NCBI RefSeq assembly: GCF_037126465.1
Contig: NC_088209.1
Span: 1,860,001 to 1,924,000 of the forward strand
Source: Ornithodoros turicata
Taxonomy: Eukaryota; Arthropoda; Arachnida; Ixodida; Argasidae
Direction: 5' to 3'
DNA length: 64,000 bases
The notes under the pieces are model-generated. The model was not told the DNA's origin and ran no database searches. It saw only the letters and a list, made by a program, of their open reading frames with translations. The position numbers and the translations under genes were made by a program. Shown piece by piece: positions 10,978 to 22,194 of this stretch (the stretch's first letter is position 1; each line of letters starts with the position of its first letter).

Positions 10978-11986
10978 CAGGGTGTCAGAGCGAACCGAAA
11001 ACCGAAAAAAACCGCTATTTTGGTGCGAACCGGAACGGAATCGAAACCGTATACGTTTTTTTCGCTCAGGAGGGAAACTGAAAAATATATCTAACGGTTT
11101 TCGGCCCAAGAAAAAAACTTTTTGCCGGTTTGGACTCCGGATAGGCGAATGAAACAGACGTCGTGTGCTCTGAAGTCATGTCATGGATACTATACGAGGG
11201 TTACGGTTACGGTAGAATGTATGTCGGTATGACCCTTAGGCTCCCTTTGTAATGGTTTATCGTTCGCGCACGCACACAGACTTAGAGGTACATGTGACTC
11301 TCTAGCAATGTGCCGTAGTGCTAGTTTTAATTTGATCCCCCCAAACTCTCCTCAACTAAACAGCGACCCAAGGGGGCTGCATAACGGCTTCTTTATCGGT
11401 AATGTCGCGCAACGCGTCCCTTGTGTGAGAGCAGCTAAGTTGAATACATTTACGTATACGCGAGGGCAAGCCCGTGCGAAGTGGCAACTCTTTTGTGGAC
11501 AGGACACGGAGAAAATAAAACGGAGCCGTCAAGCGCTTTTGTGAGTGAGGGTGTTCCTCGATTTGCGTCGTACGCGGTGGTGCTAGCTGGCTAGACAGTA
11601 GCAACTGATATTCGGATGGGACGCGATCGCTCCAACCCAGCAAGAAAGTACTTTATGTAAGACATCACGACAAACAAGTCCGTTTGTAGCATGTACATCA
11701 AGAAAGGAGAAAGCCCATTTGAACAGACAGTAACCTACAGGAACCAGGAGCTACCAATTTCACAGCTGTCTATTAATATTAAATACCATGTATGCGGAAT
11801 AAACGGGTTTACATTTTGTAACATTGTTTTTTTTTGTGGGGATGAATATTCCTAGCAGAAGCGGAACCGGTTCAAAAACCGGTATGAACCGTTATTTTTT
11901 TGCTCCGGAGCAGAACCGGTACCGGATCGTTTATGATGTAACCGGAACGAAAACCGGAACGAAAAACGTTTCGGTTCGACACCCAG
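10978..11986. mobile_element. hAT-like non-autonomous element, 1009 bp, 8-bp target duplication
   Basis: The ends are CAGGGTGTC (10978) and GACACCCAG (11986), a 9-bp TIR with one mismatch. CTCGAAAA flanks both sides (10970-10977 and 11987-11994), and the single-copy empty site TTTTCGAG is preserved in the left arm at 2327-2334. CAGGG-type ends with an 8-bp duplication are diagnostic of the hAT superfamily. AACCGGAACG-like motifs repeat within about 130 bp of each end, as expected for subterminal transposase sites. No transposase ORF is present, so movement would depend on an enzyme elsewhere. Confidence 0.88.
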
Positions 11987-12819
11987 CTCGAAAATGTTCA
12001 TAAGTGTCACAATACAGGCGTACGCCTCCCGTCTTCAACAAATCAGGGCAGATATTGTTAGAGCTGGCTGTTGGCTAGGAGCGTGCTATGCGGTGAAGTT
12101 CATTTTTTTAATATATTTTCTGTGTTGTTAAGGTTTGTAGTGTCTCTTAGAATGAAAGCTGTATGGGGTTCGACTAGATTATGTCATGAGGATGATTTTA
12201 TGATAATTAAAATGATAGATTATGCTCCTCCTCTGTTATTTTGATTAAGAATATCTTCTTTGGTTAAATGTAATGTTATAGATTTTATTTCCTCTTGTGT
12301 TCCTGTCATTCTTGTCATTCGTGACCCATCGTCTTCCAGGTTCTCTGCTGTCCGCAATTAACTACATACATCTATCGGCACTTGTAATTAAAGCTCCACT
12401 GTGGTGGTCACGTATAAGAATGTAATCATATTGATTAAAAATATCTCCTTTGATTAAGATGTGGTACTCCTTCTGCTTAATTGAAAACTTGCGTGATTAT
12501 CACTAATAAAACAATTGTGGTACCCCTTCAATGCTATTGCATCAGATTTTTTTAGTTTTTCTCCTTCTCACAGAGTCATAACATAATTCATGACACTAAT
12601 GACTTTAATAAATATATTTTCACTTGTACTTTTGTGTATGGCTATCCTTTGTATGTAAACCGCCTACTGCACACCTGTTGTGTCGGGAAAAAAAATTTAG
12701 ATTGAAGTCGTCCTGGGAGGAGAAATGACGAAAGAAGTTGGCCCAGGCTGAAAAATACGAGAGTGTAAGCGCGCACGCAGCCCTGCCCCCGCCGATAAGC
12801 GCGCGGACAACCCTCCGCA

Positions 12820-12937
12820 CACGCGCCGTGCGGGGAAAAATACACGACGGTGGCCCAGACGCCGTGGGGTTCGAACCAGACACCTATAGAACGTGCTCGC
12901 CCCCGATCTCTCTCGGCCAGCCCTTATACTACTTGTG
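12820..12937 (-). repeat. tRNA-derived SINE head (A and B boxes)
   Basis: On the minus strand, TGGCCGAGAGA (12919-12909) matches a Pol III A box of the Leu/Ser tRNA type, and GGTTCGAACC (12877-12868) is a perfect B box. Their spacing of about 42 nt is as in tRNAs. There is no proper acceptor stem or cloverleaf, so this is a SINE promoter rather than a tRNA gene. It interrupts the RT of gypsy element C at about 12937 and runs directly into the outer end of the right arm. The SINE body may therefore be part of the arm's terminal sequence. Confidence 0.6.
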
Positions 12938-13683
12938 TTCATAACGCACAGCATACAACTGTCATGGTCAAGCACAACTTGCCAAAACCCATGCGCGGCG
13001 TCCAACTCTGAAATGTATTTTGCACCATACAGCTTGTGCGTTACGTCGTCGAGGGTCGACAAAAGGTAATGCTCACGCAAGAGCACTTTGTTGAGCTCTT
13101 CCGGGTCCAGACAGATACGAATCTTGTCGCCTTTTTGAACCACTACCATGTCACTGGCCCAGCCACTTGGTTCAGTCACTATCTCAATGATGCCGTCGCG
13201 GACCATCCTGTCTAGCTCTTGCTTTATTTGCTTCTTTAATGCTATCGGTACTGTTCTTGCTGGCATTACGACTCCCATACTACCTGGCTGAATCTTCATG
13301 GGATAAACGAAGTCTTTGATTGCGCCAACCCCTTTGAAAACATCGCTCAACTCTCCTGCCAAATCGCGGTTGGCGGTCTCGACAACGTAAAGTCGCTTTA
13401 CTAGTTCCAACTCTTCGGAAGCTGATTCACTCAGCGTAAATGGAACTGCTTCCCTGACTACAAAGAACAGTGGTTTTGTCTTTGCGCCTTGGTAGTCGAG
13501 ACGAAGCTTCACTAGTCCTATTGTTCGCACACTGTCCCCGAAGAATCCCTTAAGTATTGCTGAGCAAGGTTTCATTTCGCGATTATGACGCTTAAGGTCA
13601 CCTACGAAATGACACAGCAATCCGCCCCGGAATCTATTCTTGCAACTTGCCTCTTTCCTTCGCAATTGATCTTGACTGCCCAA
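12938..13683 (-). pseudogene. pol: gypsy C protease-RT fragment
   Basis: The frame begins in the protease C-terminal part. The RT fingers and palm follow: RTVPIALKKQIKQELDRMV, then a GWASDMVVVQK-KIRICLDPEELN stretch that corresponds to the Ty3/gypsy fingers. ISELDAAHGFWQVVLD follows, which includes the first catalytic Asp of RT motif A. The frame ends at LCVMNT, where family members continue into PFG and the YxDD motif, so the second half of the active site is lost. Beyond 12937 the frame reads into SINE sequence and is not meaningful. Confidence 0.8.
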
Positions 13684-13845
13684 AAAGAAGAGTCTCGGCT
13701 TGCGGCATTTACCCGAAGGGTGTTAAAGTGATAGTCACTATCATCCTGGCTTTCGGAAGATACCTCTTCGTAGTCTAGCCCTTTGATTTTCCTGGACCTT
13801 CGTCCCCCTTGCGAATATTACCTTGTCGACTGCTGTTGTAGAGCA

Positions 13846-14331
13846 TTATGGTGCTAACCAGCAGTTCCTCGCAAAATGATCTCTTTTTCCGCACTTTTTA
13901 CGAGTCTTTCCCTTAGCTAGACATGTCCTGTTTCCATGACGTTCATAACCACATTGCTTGCAGTTGGCATATTTAGCGGCATCAGGATTCTTCAGCGCGC
14001 GAACATCTTGTTCGTATGTCGGGTTTGACACTTCTTTTACTTGGATTCGTTCACATTGTTCTTTACACTTCTCGTGCGTTTGACAAGCGGACACCACACG
14101 ATCATAACTTGAGTCATCCTTGATCAATTGCCTTTGTAGGTCCTTGTCTTTAGTGCCTGGAATGATTCTTGTCCGCAACATTCGATTTTCCATCTCTCCA
14201 AAATCGCATTGCTTTGCTAGGAGCCTTAACTCTGTTAACCACTCGTCGAATCGCTCATCAGGTCTTTGGTCTCTGGTGCCGAACAAATAGTCCCGGTATG
14301 TCAAACTGACAGACGATTCATCGTTCTTCAA
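13846..14331 (-). pseudogene. gag: gypsy C gag fragment with zinc knuckles
   Basis: The frame contains a retrotransposon-gag-like helical region (FGTRDQRPDERFDEWLTELR) and then CKQCGYERHGNRTC, an intact CX2CX4HX4C knuckle. A second knuckle, CGKRDHFARNC, has lost its first cysteine. Gag N-terminal sequence continues in another frame to about 14540, so it is frameshifted. Gag would package element RNA; this copy cannot be full length. Confidence 0.75.
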
Positions 14332-14534
14332 ATTTCTTTTTCACGGCTTCGATATCGTTCTTCTCTTCCTCGGTACCAGATTGAACTCACTAGACCAGAC
14401 TTTCCATGCCATGGCGAGGTCCGTGTTCGTCGTATCCAGAGGCTTTGGAGGTGGCAGCAGGCTACTGAACAGTGTGGTTGGTGTCGCCGTTGCTTGGATA
14501 TCCTGCACACCGGTGGGAAGCCTATTGCTGCTCG

Positions 14535-14551
14535 TCAAACTCCTGACACCA
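14535..14551 (-). promoter_or_regulatory. Primer binding site, tRNA-Leu-like
   Basis: The minus-strand sequence TGGTGTCAGGAG directly follows the LTR end. It matches the usual complement of a leucine tRNA 3' end (TGGTGTCAGAAG-type) used to prime minus-strand DNA synthesis in many gypsy elements. Its position fixes the LTR boundary at 14552. Confidence 0.65.
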
Positions 14552-14738
14552 TGTAGACGATGTCTGCCGTAGCATTGAAGCGTACACCCAGCCGAGTCTA
14601 ACCAAACTGAACAAGTTTATTTGTGTCTCATAGCTTAGGTAAGGTACAACAGCGGGTGGGGCGTATTGCATCGCACGAGACGATATCTTATCGCTGGCTT
14701 CTGATAACAAAGGAACATCTTAGATGCTTTATGTTACA
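14552..14738 (-). repeat. 5' LTR of gypsy element C (187 bp)
   Basis: On the minus strand it begins TGTAACAT and ends GTCTACA, with the canonical TG...CA ends. It is followed at once by the primer binding site and carries an AATAAA signal (CACAAATAAACTTG). The 3' LTR is absent, so LTR divergence cannot date it. Confidence 0.65.
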
Positions 14739-14739
14739 C

Positions 14740-15486
14740 TACTGTCCTTTACCATAATTCGTGAAAATTCGGGTCACGTTATACACTTCTCGATTCCTCA
14801 ATTGCCGAATGCCATAAGCTGTATAACTTCTGACATTACACAACAAGCAAGTAATAACGCGAATTAGTTTTAACACCCACGTCAAATGCGTATTCTGCTT
14901 TAAATCTGAGTCCAAATGTATACCAAGATGTTTTATGCATGACATGAAGACCATGGGCGTACAGCCACAATTACAACACCTGTTACCATGTAAGTAAAAA
15001 GGAAAATTGCATACAATACTCTTTAGGGGAGTAAGAAAAAGGATAAGCCTTGATTTTACTGGGTTAACACTTATAGCATTATCAGCAAACCAATTCATAA
15101 TATGGGAGGCGTCATCCTTCAGTAAACGTAAAGCATCACTATACGACGAATGAATGAGAGCAAAAGCGTATCACCTGCACACTGAAAAATATACGAGGTC
15201 TAAGGAATGTTGCCCAGCTCACTCACAAAAATATTGAAATGAAGAGTGGGGCTAGACATGATGCTAGAGGAACATCAGAATTTATTTCGGCAATACCACC
15301 GCGCATATTCTCTATTATCACTAGTTGGGACCTATATTCCAGGTAGGACTGAAACCACTTAAGGAAAGGTCCTCTAAACCCAAAATAATAGAGCCTTTCT
15401 AAAATACCAGAGATTAATCGTGTCAAAAGCTTGCCCAAGATCCACGGAGAGTGCAGTTGCAACAAGATTTTTGTCAAGAGCAGCAT
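14740..15486 (-). pseudogene. LINE reverse transcriptase fragment, decayed
   Basis: 15486-15223 encodes GFRGPFLKWFQSYLEYRSQ, a typical CR1/jockey-group LINE RT palm segment. The usual GVPQGSVLGPLLF motif follows in eroded form (DVPLASCLAPLF). 15098-14739 continues with NWFADNAISVN and IKHLGIHLDSDLK, the RT thumb region. The FADD catalytic box between them is not intact, and there is at least one frameshift. The fragment ends abruptly at the LTR of gypsy C. Confidence 0.75.
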
Positions 15487-15553
15487 ACAGATTCAACATG
15501 TCTTCAAGAAGGCTACCCTTGTACCCTTACCCCGTACAAACCCGTATTGAGAT

Positions 15554-15653
15554 TTTATTATTATTATTATTATTATTATTATAAGGCTCTGGCCAAGGCT
15601 CCAAGGCCCTTGCCGTTCTTGAGCACGTTAATAAAGATTATTATTATTACCTA
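15554..15653 (+). repeat. (TTA)n microsatellite and LINE-tail-like end
   Basis: About ten TTA units (15554-15583) are followed by GGCTCTGGCCAAGGCTCCAA and then CACGTTAATAAAGATTATTATTATTA. The AATAAA plus (ATT)n ending is what CR1-like LINE 3' tails look like, but no coding part is attached. Confidence 0.5.
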
Positions 15654-17160
15654 GTACTATAAAGGTCCGGTTTCACCAACCCTGGTTAACCGTGAAGTTA
15701 TCTCGGAATTTTTTTTCGTAAACGTTAGTAGGTTAGTAGGTGACGTGATGAATGTTTCAGTAACAGTAACTCCCTCTGGTGAAGTATAGTTAATCCTTAG
15801 CGAAGATAGCGAAGGGTCATTAGCGAATATAAGATGAATTGCTTACGTGTCCTGAGTGCGTCTTGTGTGCGTTTGCCCTGGGTATTTTTTCCTCGAAAGA
15901 TGTTCCGATTTGAACCCAGAACCGTGTGGAGCTTTTTGCACTAGGCCTCACACCACCCAAAAAATACATTGCGAACAAGATTACTAATGTATTGTTATTG
16001 AAAAGGGAATATTAATTGGCTTGGTGCGTCCGTCCGCGCCACTACGACAATGGGTACGAAATAATGAAGTAGCATACTTTCACTGAAGATAATTTGAAGT
16101 CACGTTCACAATGATGTGATTAAAATGGTTAATTATAATCTACTGGGCAGAAGAAGGCGTGCTACAGTGCTGCATTCGGTGCCAGCAACAGGAAATTCCT
16201 CTGGGCCGTCAGTGCCACTATAAGCAAGACTGCGCGTTGTTTTCAAAATCGCAACGCACACAGTTTGAAACATGAACGCTGGCGGAGCATTCTGCTTATA
16301 TTACTCTCGCAGCGTCCAGCTCCTCGTCCAAATATTTTGAAAGACGTGACGGAAAAAGGATACGTTTATTACAGCCTGCTGGTCGGCATCAGCCCCATCT
16401 CATCATCGTATCTTTATGCGCGCGCGTGTGTGTGTGTTATTACTGCTGCTGCGAGTTGGGAAGGACACGAATATAAGGGCGAGCACCCGAGCAGCCGAAG
16501 TTAAGGCGAAACAGGTAAGTGTGATTGATTTGCTTTGATAATGTGCGAGCAATGTTGATGACAGCAGTTTCGATGTGCCATGTCAGTATCAGTCACTGCG
16601 GCGACGAAAGCTTGTTGAAACATGTTACGAAAACTATTCTAGTTTAATGAAAGGCCGAATGGTACGAATCTCGCGCTCAAGAGGATTCCATCAGTGACTC
16701 GCATGATTTCGATTGTTCTACCGAAAACGTATGAAGCAATGAAGCTCTGATGCGATAACAAAAAGACAAGAGGTCTCGCGATCTACCTAACTGTTTGAGA
16801 ATGCAGAGTGGGTATCTGCTATACTTTAGTACACGTATAAAATATGTGGGGTCTACGCGCCCGATGGGGTCTTGGATAGTGGGGATCAATCCCAGGAAGC
16901 TCTCCTGAGGGGATGTAAAGGGTCAAGCTGGACCTCATACTACGATGGAGAGATTAAAAGCGCTGAAAACAGATGAGCGCACTAACAACAAGTTTATTTT
17001 ACACAAGAGCCGGGTTTTAAAAGACCCAGCGACGTCCATTTGCTTGTCGCATACTAATGGACGCGATTGTTGAACGGCGCTTTTCCATTATCAAGAAGGT
17101 CGTCTCCCCCCCCCCCCCAGCACCAAAAAACTCTTCCTATAAACCCACAGAACCTTCCTT
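15654..17160. other. No gene recognised
   Basis: Contains a (GT)n stretch at about 16427-16438 and a 13-bp poly-C run at 17106-17118. A minus-strand AATAAACTTGTTGTTAGTGC at about 16990-17005 resembles the polyadenylation region of short gypsy LTRs, but LTR ends cannot be placed. Short ORFs show no domain. Confidence 0.5.
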
Positions 17161-18150
17161 TTTATCTTTATTTATTTATTTTTATTATTATAGCTGCAAC
17201 GCCGGGGGGCATTACAGTAGGGGAGTGGGAACAACGCAAAGTAAAAATACAACAAAAAGTAATTTTAGAAACACCACTACGCCACAAACTGCATACAAGG
17301 TTACATGGTATACAGGAGCTGATAAAAGCGTCACGTTCGTCAACAAGATGGACAGGCAATGTATTGCATTCAGAAACAGTCCAGGGAGAAAAAAGAGTAT
17401 TTAAAAACATCAGTTCTGCACACATATTCAGCAAGATATTTGGTATGATCCAACCTGGATGACACATAAGTAGGCGAACGTATATGCTGGGATGGCTCTA
17501 ATGCAGACTTACAATTATAGATGGTGTGAAAAAATGTGAGCCTAAGACACCTTCTCCGAACAGTCAGTGAGTCCCACCTCAACTTGGTCCTCATTTCAAT
17601 GACGCTTTCACCAAACCCATAGAGTGAGGAAACAAATCTGGCCGCATCATTTTGAACTTTTTCAATAGTGTTAATGCACCCTGAAGCTGAGGTACCCCAA
17701 TACAACTGAGGCGTACTCCAAGATCGGTCGAACAAATGTAACATACGTTACTTCTCTCACGTTTTGGGGCGCACTCTTGAAATTCCTAACTATGAGACGT
17801 AACATGCGGTTGGCCTTCTCAGTGATTAACCGATTGTGACTGTTCCACTTAAGATCAGAAGAGAAGATTATACCGAGGTATTTAAAGTCATTAACAACTT
17901 GAAGATCACAATTATTCAAAGTGTACGACGTGGTAAACAGTTCCTTCTTCTATGTGAATGACATTACCTTAAATTTGGTAAAATTTAGCGGTAAGTGCCA
18001 ATTAATCGACCAATTAAATAGCGTGTGAATATCCTGTTGCGAGGTGAGTGCATCATTACTCCCATGAATCTCCCTATACAACAAACAATCATCCACAAAA
18101 AGTTTCACTCTGGACTCGGAACACAACAAGATATACCGGCTCACAGCGCG
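17161..18150 (-). pseudogene. 5'-truncated LINE, RT 3' half and tail
   Basis: On the minus strand: VKLFVDDCLLYREIHG (18108-18082 region) is the RT catalytic box, with FVDD in place of F/YADD. It is followed by KYLGIIFSSDLKWNSH and RPILEYASVV (17919-17671) and EKVQNDAARFVSSLYG (about 17670-17630), the thumb and C-terminal regions of CR1/jockey-type LINEs. The coding part moves between frames. The 3' end at about 17161-17195 is an AATAA/AAATA-rich tail, the expected LINE terminus. 5' truncation near 18150 is typical of incomplete target-primed reverse transcription. Confidence 0.8.
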
Positions 18151-18907
18151 ACCTATGCTTAGATAGTGTTTTGAGATCTTGCCAACGCATTACAGCGGTG
18201 TCCGCGTAATCCTGCATTTACACGACAGCGGCTCTGCTCTAGATAAACATGGCCACGAGACGCTGTGTAAGTTTAGTCTGCGAAATCTGCAGTTATACGA
18301 TAAATTCCTAAGATTTCACACGATCTTAAAGGAACATTAAGGTGATACCTAACATGGGGAAAAACTGCTGCCGCCTTTTACAGCGGTGTATCAAAATAAT
18401 TATCATGAAATATTTCCGCCCAATGTTTTTCGTTTCTTTTTATCACTGCGACGCAATTTCGTTTACAAAATCGCTGCGAGAGCCTCGAGCGCTCGAACGG
18501 TAGACAACACCCGTCTATAGTGTGACGCCTGTGACTGAGCCTTGTCATTCGTTGGTAGAAAGAAATCGTTTGCTACGAGGAGCTACGAGCATGAAGAGCT
18601 GTTTCTTCTTCACTGGCGCGCGTTATCTCAAAGTTATCTCAAAACTAATCCCAACTGAAGAATACTACGAGCACCATATTACAACTACATGATAAAAGAA
18701 GTTGTCGAATCCAAGTTTACCAGTGTGATGTCACTCTTTCCAAAGAAAGAGGGTCATTGGCTAATCATGTTGTGCATGTCTGCTGCATGTCTGGCATGCA
18801 GAATTCATAGCTATCCACCATCGTAACATACCTGACACTCAGTTTTCACGTAGTTTAGTATATAGTGGTATGCTGTGCCTTCTTTTGTCTATAGGTAGCA
18901 TTAATGT
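18151..18907. other. No gene recognised
   Basis: Unique within the window, with no convincing ORF and no element boundary. It looks like old repeat or intergenic DNA. Confidence 0.5.
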
Positions 18908-19861
18908 CCCAGACAGAACATTATCTCCTGCGGATGTCCGAAATAGATCCTAACGTCCATGTCTTGAAATGAATGTCAGGTGGACATCCCTCGAAGCTAC
19001 ATGAATGGACATCCCTAACCGTACATCCGCAGGATGTACCGTAACGGACGTTTGAAGAATTGTCCAAATAGGAACCCTGACGGGATGTTACGTGGAGCAT
19101 TATCGTAGGAGAGAGAGAAACAAGGCACGGCGCATCGTGGCGTGAGTTTGACTTTCGATGAACAAACTAGACGCTTTACACCAAAAAGAGCAAGAAACAT
19201 AAATGTTGCATCATAATGAGTTAATGCGCCAAGCAGTTCTTCAGTCCATTGTTATTGGTATACGCAATCACGTTAAACTTAAACACCCCCTTTTAGTTTG
19301 ACTTGCATGCAAACTGGACTCTCGAATTTTCGGAAGCTCACGAGACAAGCAATATATAGTACCTGTTTTGGCTTTGGAAAGGTATGCACTGCCTTTCTAA
19401 GTGATCTTCATGGTTCTAAGAGATTGTACATGTACGTCTTTATTTTTACTTTTTAAAACTTCGTGCTCATTGTCCGTAACGGGAATACGAGAAACAAACG
19501 AAAAGGAGCAACGATGCAGTGGCCGAACCCGAAACAAAATGTCGAAGAAAAAAAAAAAGAAGCACGCCTACGGGCCTAGTAAGAATCTGTCCTCTTACGC
19601 GGCAACTCAATAAAGCAGTATGAATAATAATGAGGAAATGCAGGGCACTGAGCATGTACGCAAGTAAGTCCGTGCAACGTCCGGGTATCTCCGTGTAACT
19701 TCCTGCGAGGACAAACGGCGGATATTTGTGGGAAGTTCGAACCGTGGCCACCCGGAGATGTGGGGGACGTCCGTCGGAAAAATGTCTGTCTCCCAGGGAG
19801 ATCCGAATTTCCCAGAAAGGATATCCCCAGGAACACCATGGGAAGTTTTGTTCCGTTTGGG
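18908..19861. mobile_element. TIR element T2a (954 bp), CCCAGACAGAAC end, GT flanks
   Basis: The left end CCCAGACAGAACATTATCTC pairs with the complement of the right end (CCCAAACGGAACAAAACTTC); GT flanks both sides (18906-18907 and 19862-19863). It is the same family as 22195-23119: similar ends, similar GAGAGAGAAAC internal block, similar size. GGACATCC, GGATATCC and GGACGTCC-type palindromes crowd the outer 200 bp at each end. No coding capacity. Confidence 0.75.
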
Positions 19862-20007
19862 GTATATGTTAAGGTCCTTAAATTGGGAAAAGTACCACCA
19901 TGAATTGATATTGCCGATGCGACCTTGAAGCTTTGATGGCGACCGCACCATGCAAACCTATGCCGCCATTAAAGCTCCAAGGTCCGGCGGGGAAGAGATG
20001 TTTCTAC

Positions 20008-20482
20008 CAGGGTATCGAACCAATCCAGAACCGGAAACTGTACTGGAACCGTTATTTTCGCCGGAACCGAACCCGGACAGAAATTTTCATGACAGTGTCG
20101 AACCCGAACAGGAGCAGAAACTGCAAAAATATTAGCGGTTCCTGGTTTCGCAACGAAACGGTTTGGGCATAAAAGACGTCATCGTAAGTGTTCAAGTGCT
20201 CTCAATCCCACCCCGAACGAGGACACATTGGTCTCCATATTAAAGATATTTTGACGTTTTTAGACACCATAGGACTTCCATCCTTACTGTGAAGGGGCTC
20301 GTTACTGCGTTCCCCACACCACGATCAGCAATGGGGTAGCGTATTCCATTGGCGATGAAGTTTTGTGCTGAACCGGTTCGTGAACCTGTTCAATCTTTGG
20401 CGCGGCCTAATCGGAAAGAAATCCAATTAATGCGAACCCGAACCAGAACCGCGCCCGTATTTTTTGCAGTTCGACAACCTAG
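20008..20482. mobile_element. Short hAT-like element (about 475 bp)
   Basis: The left end CAGGGTATCGAACC and the right end complement CTAGGTTGTCGAAC form an imperfect TIR resembling that of 10978-11986. Both ends carry GAACCGG/CCGGAAC repeats and the phrase ACCGTTATTTT also seen in the larger element, so it is probably a related or shortened family member. The flanks TTTCTAC and TTCCTACC suggest an eroded 8-bp duplication. No ORF of note. Confidence 0.6.
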
Positions 20483-22039
20483 TTCCTACCTTTCGAGATG
20501 CAAGGACTTTAGTGTTCATCGACTGACGCTTTCTCACCTTTCTCTATGCAGGAGCATGAGGGGATTCGTTGTTGTTGTCTTTGTACCCGGGCACTTGAGG
20601 CAATCACTGTGTACCCTTGTCGGTAGAAATATACAAACAGGACGGCGGCTACAGAAACATTATGGCCGCTATCTACAGGCACCTAAGTTGCAACTCAGTT
20701 ACCAGCTGCTGGATAATATAAAGGTAAAAGCTATTTCATAATAAGCATATCTGCTTGTACAAACAGCATCAGCTATAAATTTCCTTTTTTGCGCCTAAGG
20801 CAACAGAAATTAGCTTTTACCCCTACTATATGATGGCCTATTTCGTGGACCACTGCTCTGATAAAAGGCGCCATTTTGAAATCGACCAAAATTATTATTC
20901 TTTTGCGGTCATTAAATACCGGTAGAGTCGGCGATGTTGTTCAGCATCATAAGTATGTCGCACCAATTAAATTACCTCTGTTAGTTGTTGAGACCAGTCT
21001 TGGGAAGTTATTACGCTTATAAAGTAGCTGAGTTACAAGGAGGACTAGTCTACGCCAATAGTAACTAGTTGAGTTACATGGCGAGTAAACTAGTGACATT
21101 GACAGTAGTATATATCCGGGGCACACAACAGCCAGTATTTTCTGATCTAGTTCTAGGAATTTCTAATCCACCACCACCCAATTCAAATCCAACACAAGCC
21201 AGTTCTAAGCCATCCGATTGGTGGCCCCACTTCGATTGACAGGCCCCCTTTTTGGCTCTGCCCCTTCACGGTGGTCGATCTAATGTCTACTTGATTGCCT
21301 ATCCTTCGTCGCCACCCTATCAATTGACGTACTCATAGACACCCAAATGGTCTATTCTATTCATTTCCAATCCTAGTGGTTCGCTCAAGAAATTCTATTC
21401 TATTAATTTCTAAGTCTGCTCATAGGCCCCCCAAATTGCTCACCTCTCTATTGGTCCAGGGACACCATTTCTGAAGCTAGTGATTGGCTCAGGATTCTAT
21501 TGGCTGCCTATTGTACACGCTCTATATACAGATTGGTGAATTCCCCTCACAGGCTACTCGCTCATATGCTTTCAACTGCTTATTGGTTCATAATTTCAAC
21601 CGCAACATAGACAACCGCTCGTGGGTCAATCACATTAATTTCTGGGCCAGCTCACAGTCCCCCCAAATTGCATATTGGCTTGGGATGCTTTCTAGTTATG
21701 CCAGGACAACGCTTCGGAACGGTAGGCACATAGAAAAACATGGGAAATAGTTTTCAATATTTATTAAACACATTATGGCATTCTCAGAGAGGTTGTAGTT
21801 CTCTCTGGGGCACTTCCAGACACACACTGGACATTTTCGCCCGCCTCCATCGTGTTTTTCGCATAAGCACCATGTGGATCACCCAGGCGCTCATCCTTCT
21901 CCGTCCACGGCCCAGTCCCAGACCACATGAGAGAACAGCATGTCACAGAAGTATCAGTTCTCTTCCTGCACATCTTCTAGAGTGAAAAAAGAACATTATG
22001 AGCTTCACTATTTACATCATCCATTTAAACTTACCATAT
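20483..22039. other. No gene recognised
   Basis: Contains loosely repeated TTCTATTCTATT and CCCCCAAATTG motifs (21340-21680). No known protein domain on either strand. Confidence 0.5.
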
Positions 22040-22192
22040 TCACAGCTTCCATAAGGGTAGGATTCGATGATGACATCGCGGCAATTGCCTGGCAGGGCGC
22101 GCATAGTGGATGCAGAGGTATCGGTTGTCGTCATATGCCATCAGACTTCTTTTGATGTTTCTGATGGTGTACGTGCACTGTTTCTTTCCAAC
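22040..22192 (-). pseudogene. polB: Protein-primed DNA polymerase B, C-terminal piece
   Basis: The minus-strand frame contains CTYTIRNIKRSLMAYDDNRY. The terminal DDxRY with an upstream basic helix is the conserved C-terminus of DNA_pol_B_2 enzymes of Polintons and adintoviruses (usually DDKRY). It lies immediately beyond TIR element T2b, and the frame joins the piece at 23120 when T2b is removed. The end after RYLCIHYARP is eroded. Confidence 0.75.
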
Positions 22193-22194
22193 TA

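Larger units (their letters stand above)
7089..12819 (-). repeat. Right arm of the 2.6-kb inverted repeat, with two nested insertions
   Basis: The arm is the reverse complement of 1452-4076. Pairing segments are about 7089-7397, 9556-10977 and 11987-12819; the remainder is two TIR insertions (7398-9555 and 10978-11986). With these removed the arm is about 2.6 kb, matching the left arm. The four-unit tandem repeat recurs at about 10150-10900. A small CCCTATTGCGC duplication next to 10970 and loss of some 50 bp relative to left-arm 2340-2395 are local rearrangements. Confidence 0.85.
12938..14738 (-). mobile_element. Ty3/gypsy element C, 5' half only
   Basis: In 5'-3' order on the minus strand: 5' LTR (14738-14552), primer binding site next to it, gag with CCHC knuckle, then PR-RT region, truncated mid-RT at about 12937 where SINE-like sequence begins. 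RH, INT and the 3' LTR are missing. The coding region is split over several frames. Confidence 0.8.

Noticed and set aside
12860..12930. tRNA gene
   Set aside because: A and B boxes are present but there is no acceptor stem or anticodon arm; it is better read as a SINE head.
15661..15835. Possible TIR element starting GGTCCGGTTTCACCAAC
   Set aside because: No matching inverted end or target duplication could be found.
16980..17050. Possible solo LTR
   Set aside because: Only an AATAAACTTGTTGTTAG-like segment is visible; neither end nor a duplication can be placed.
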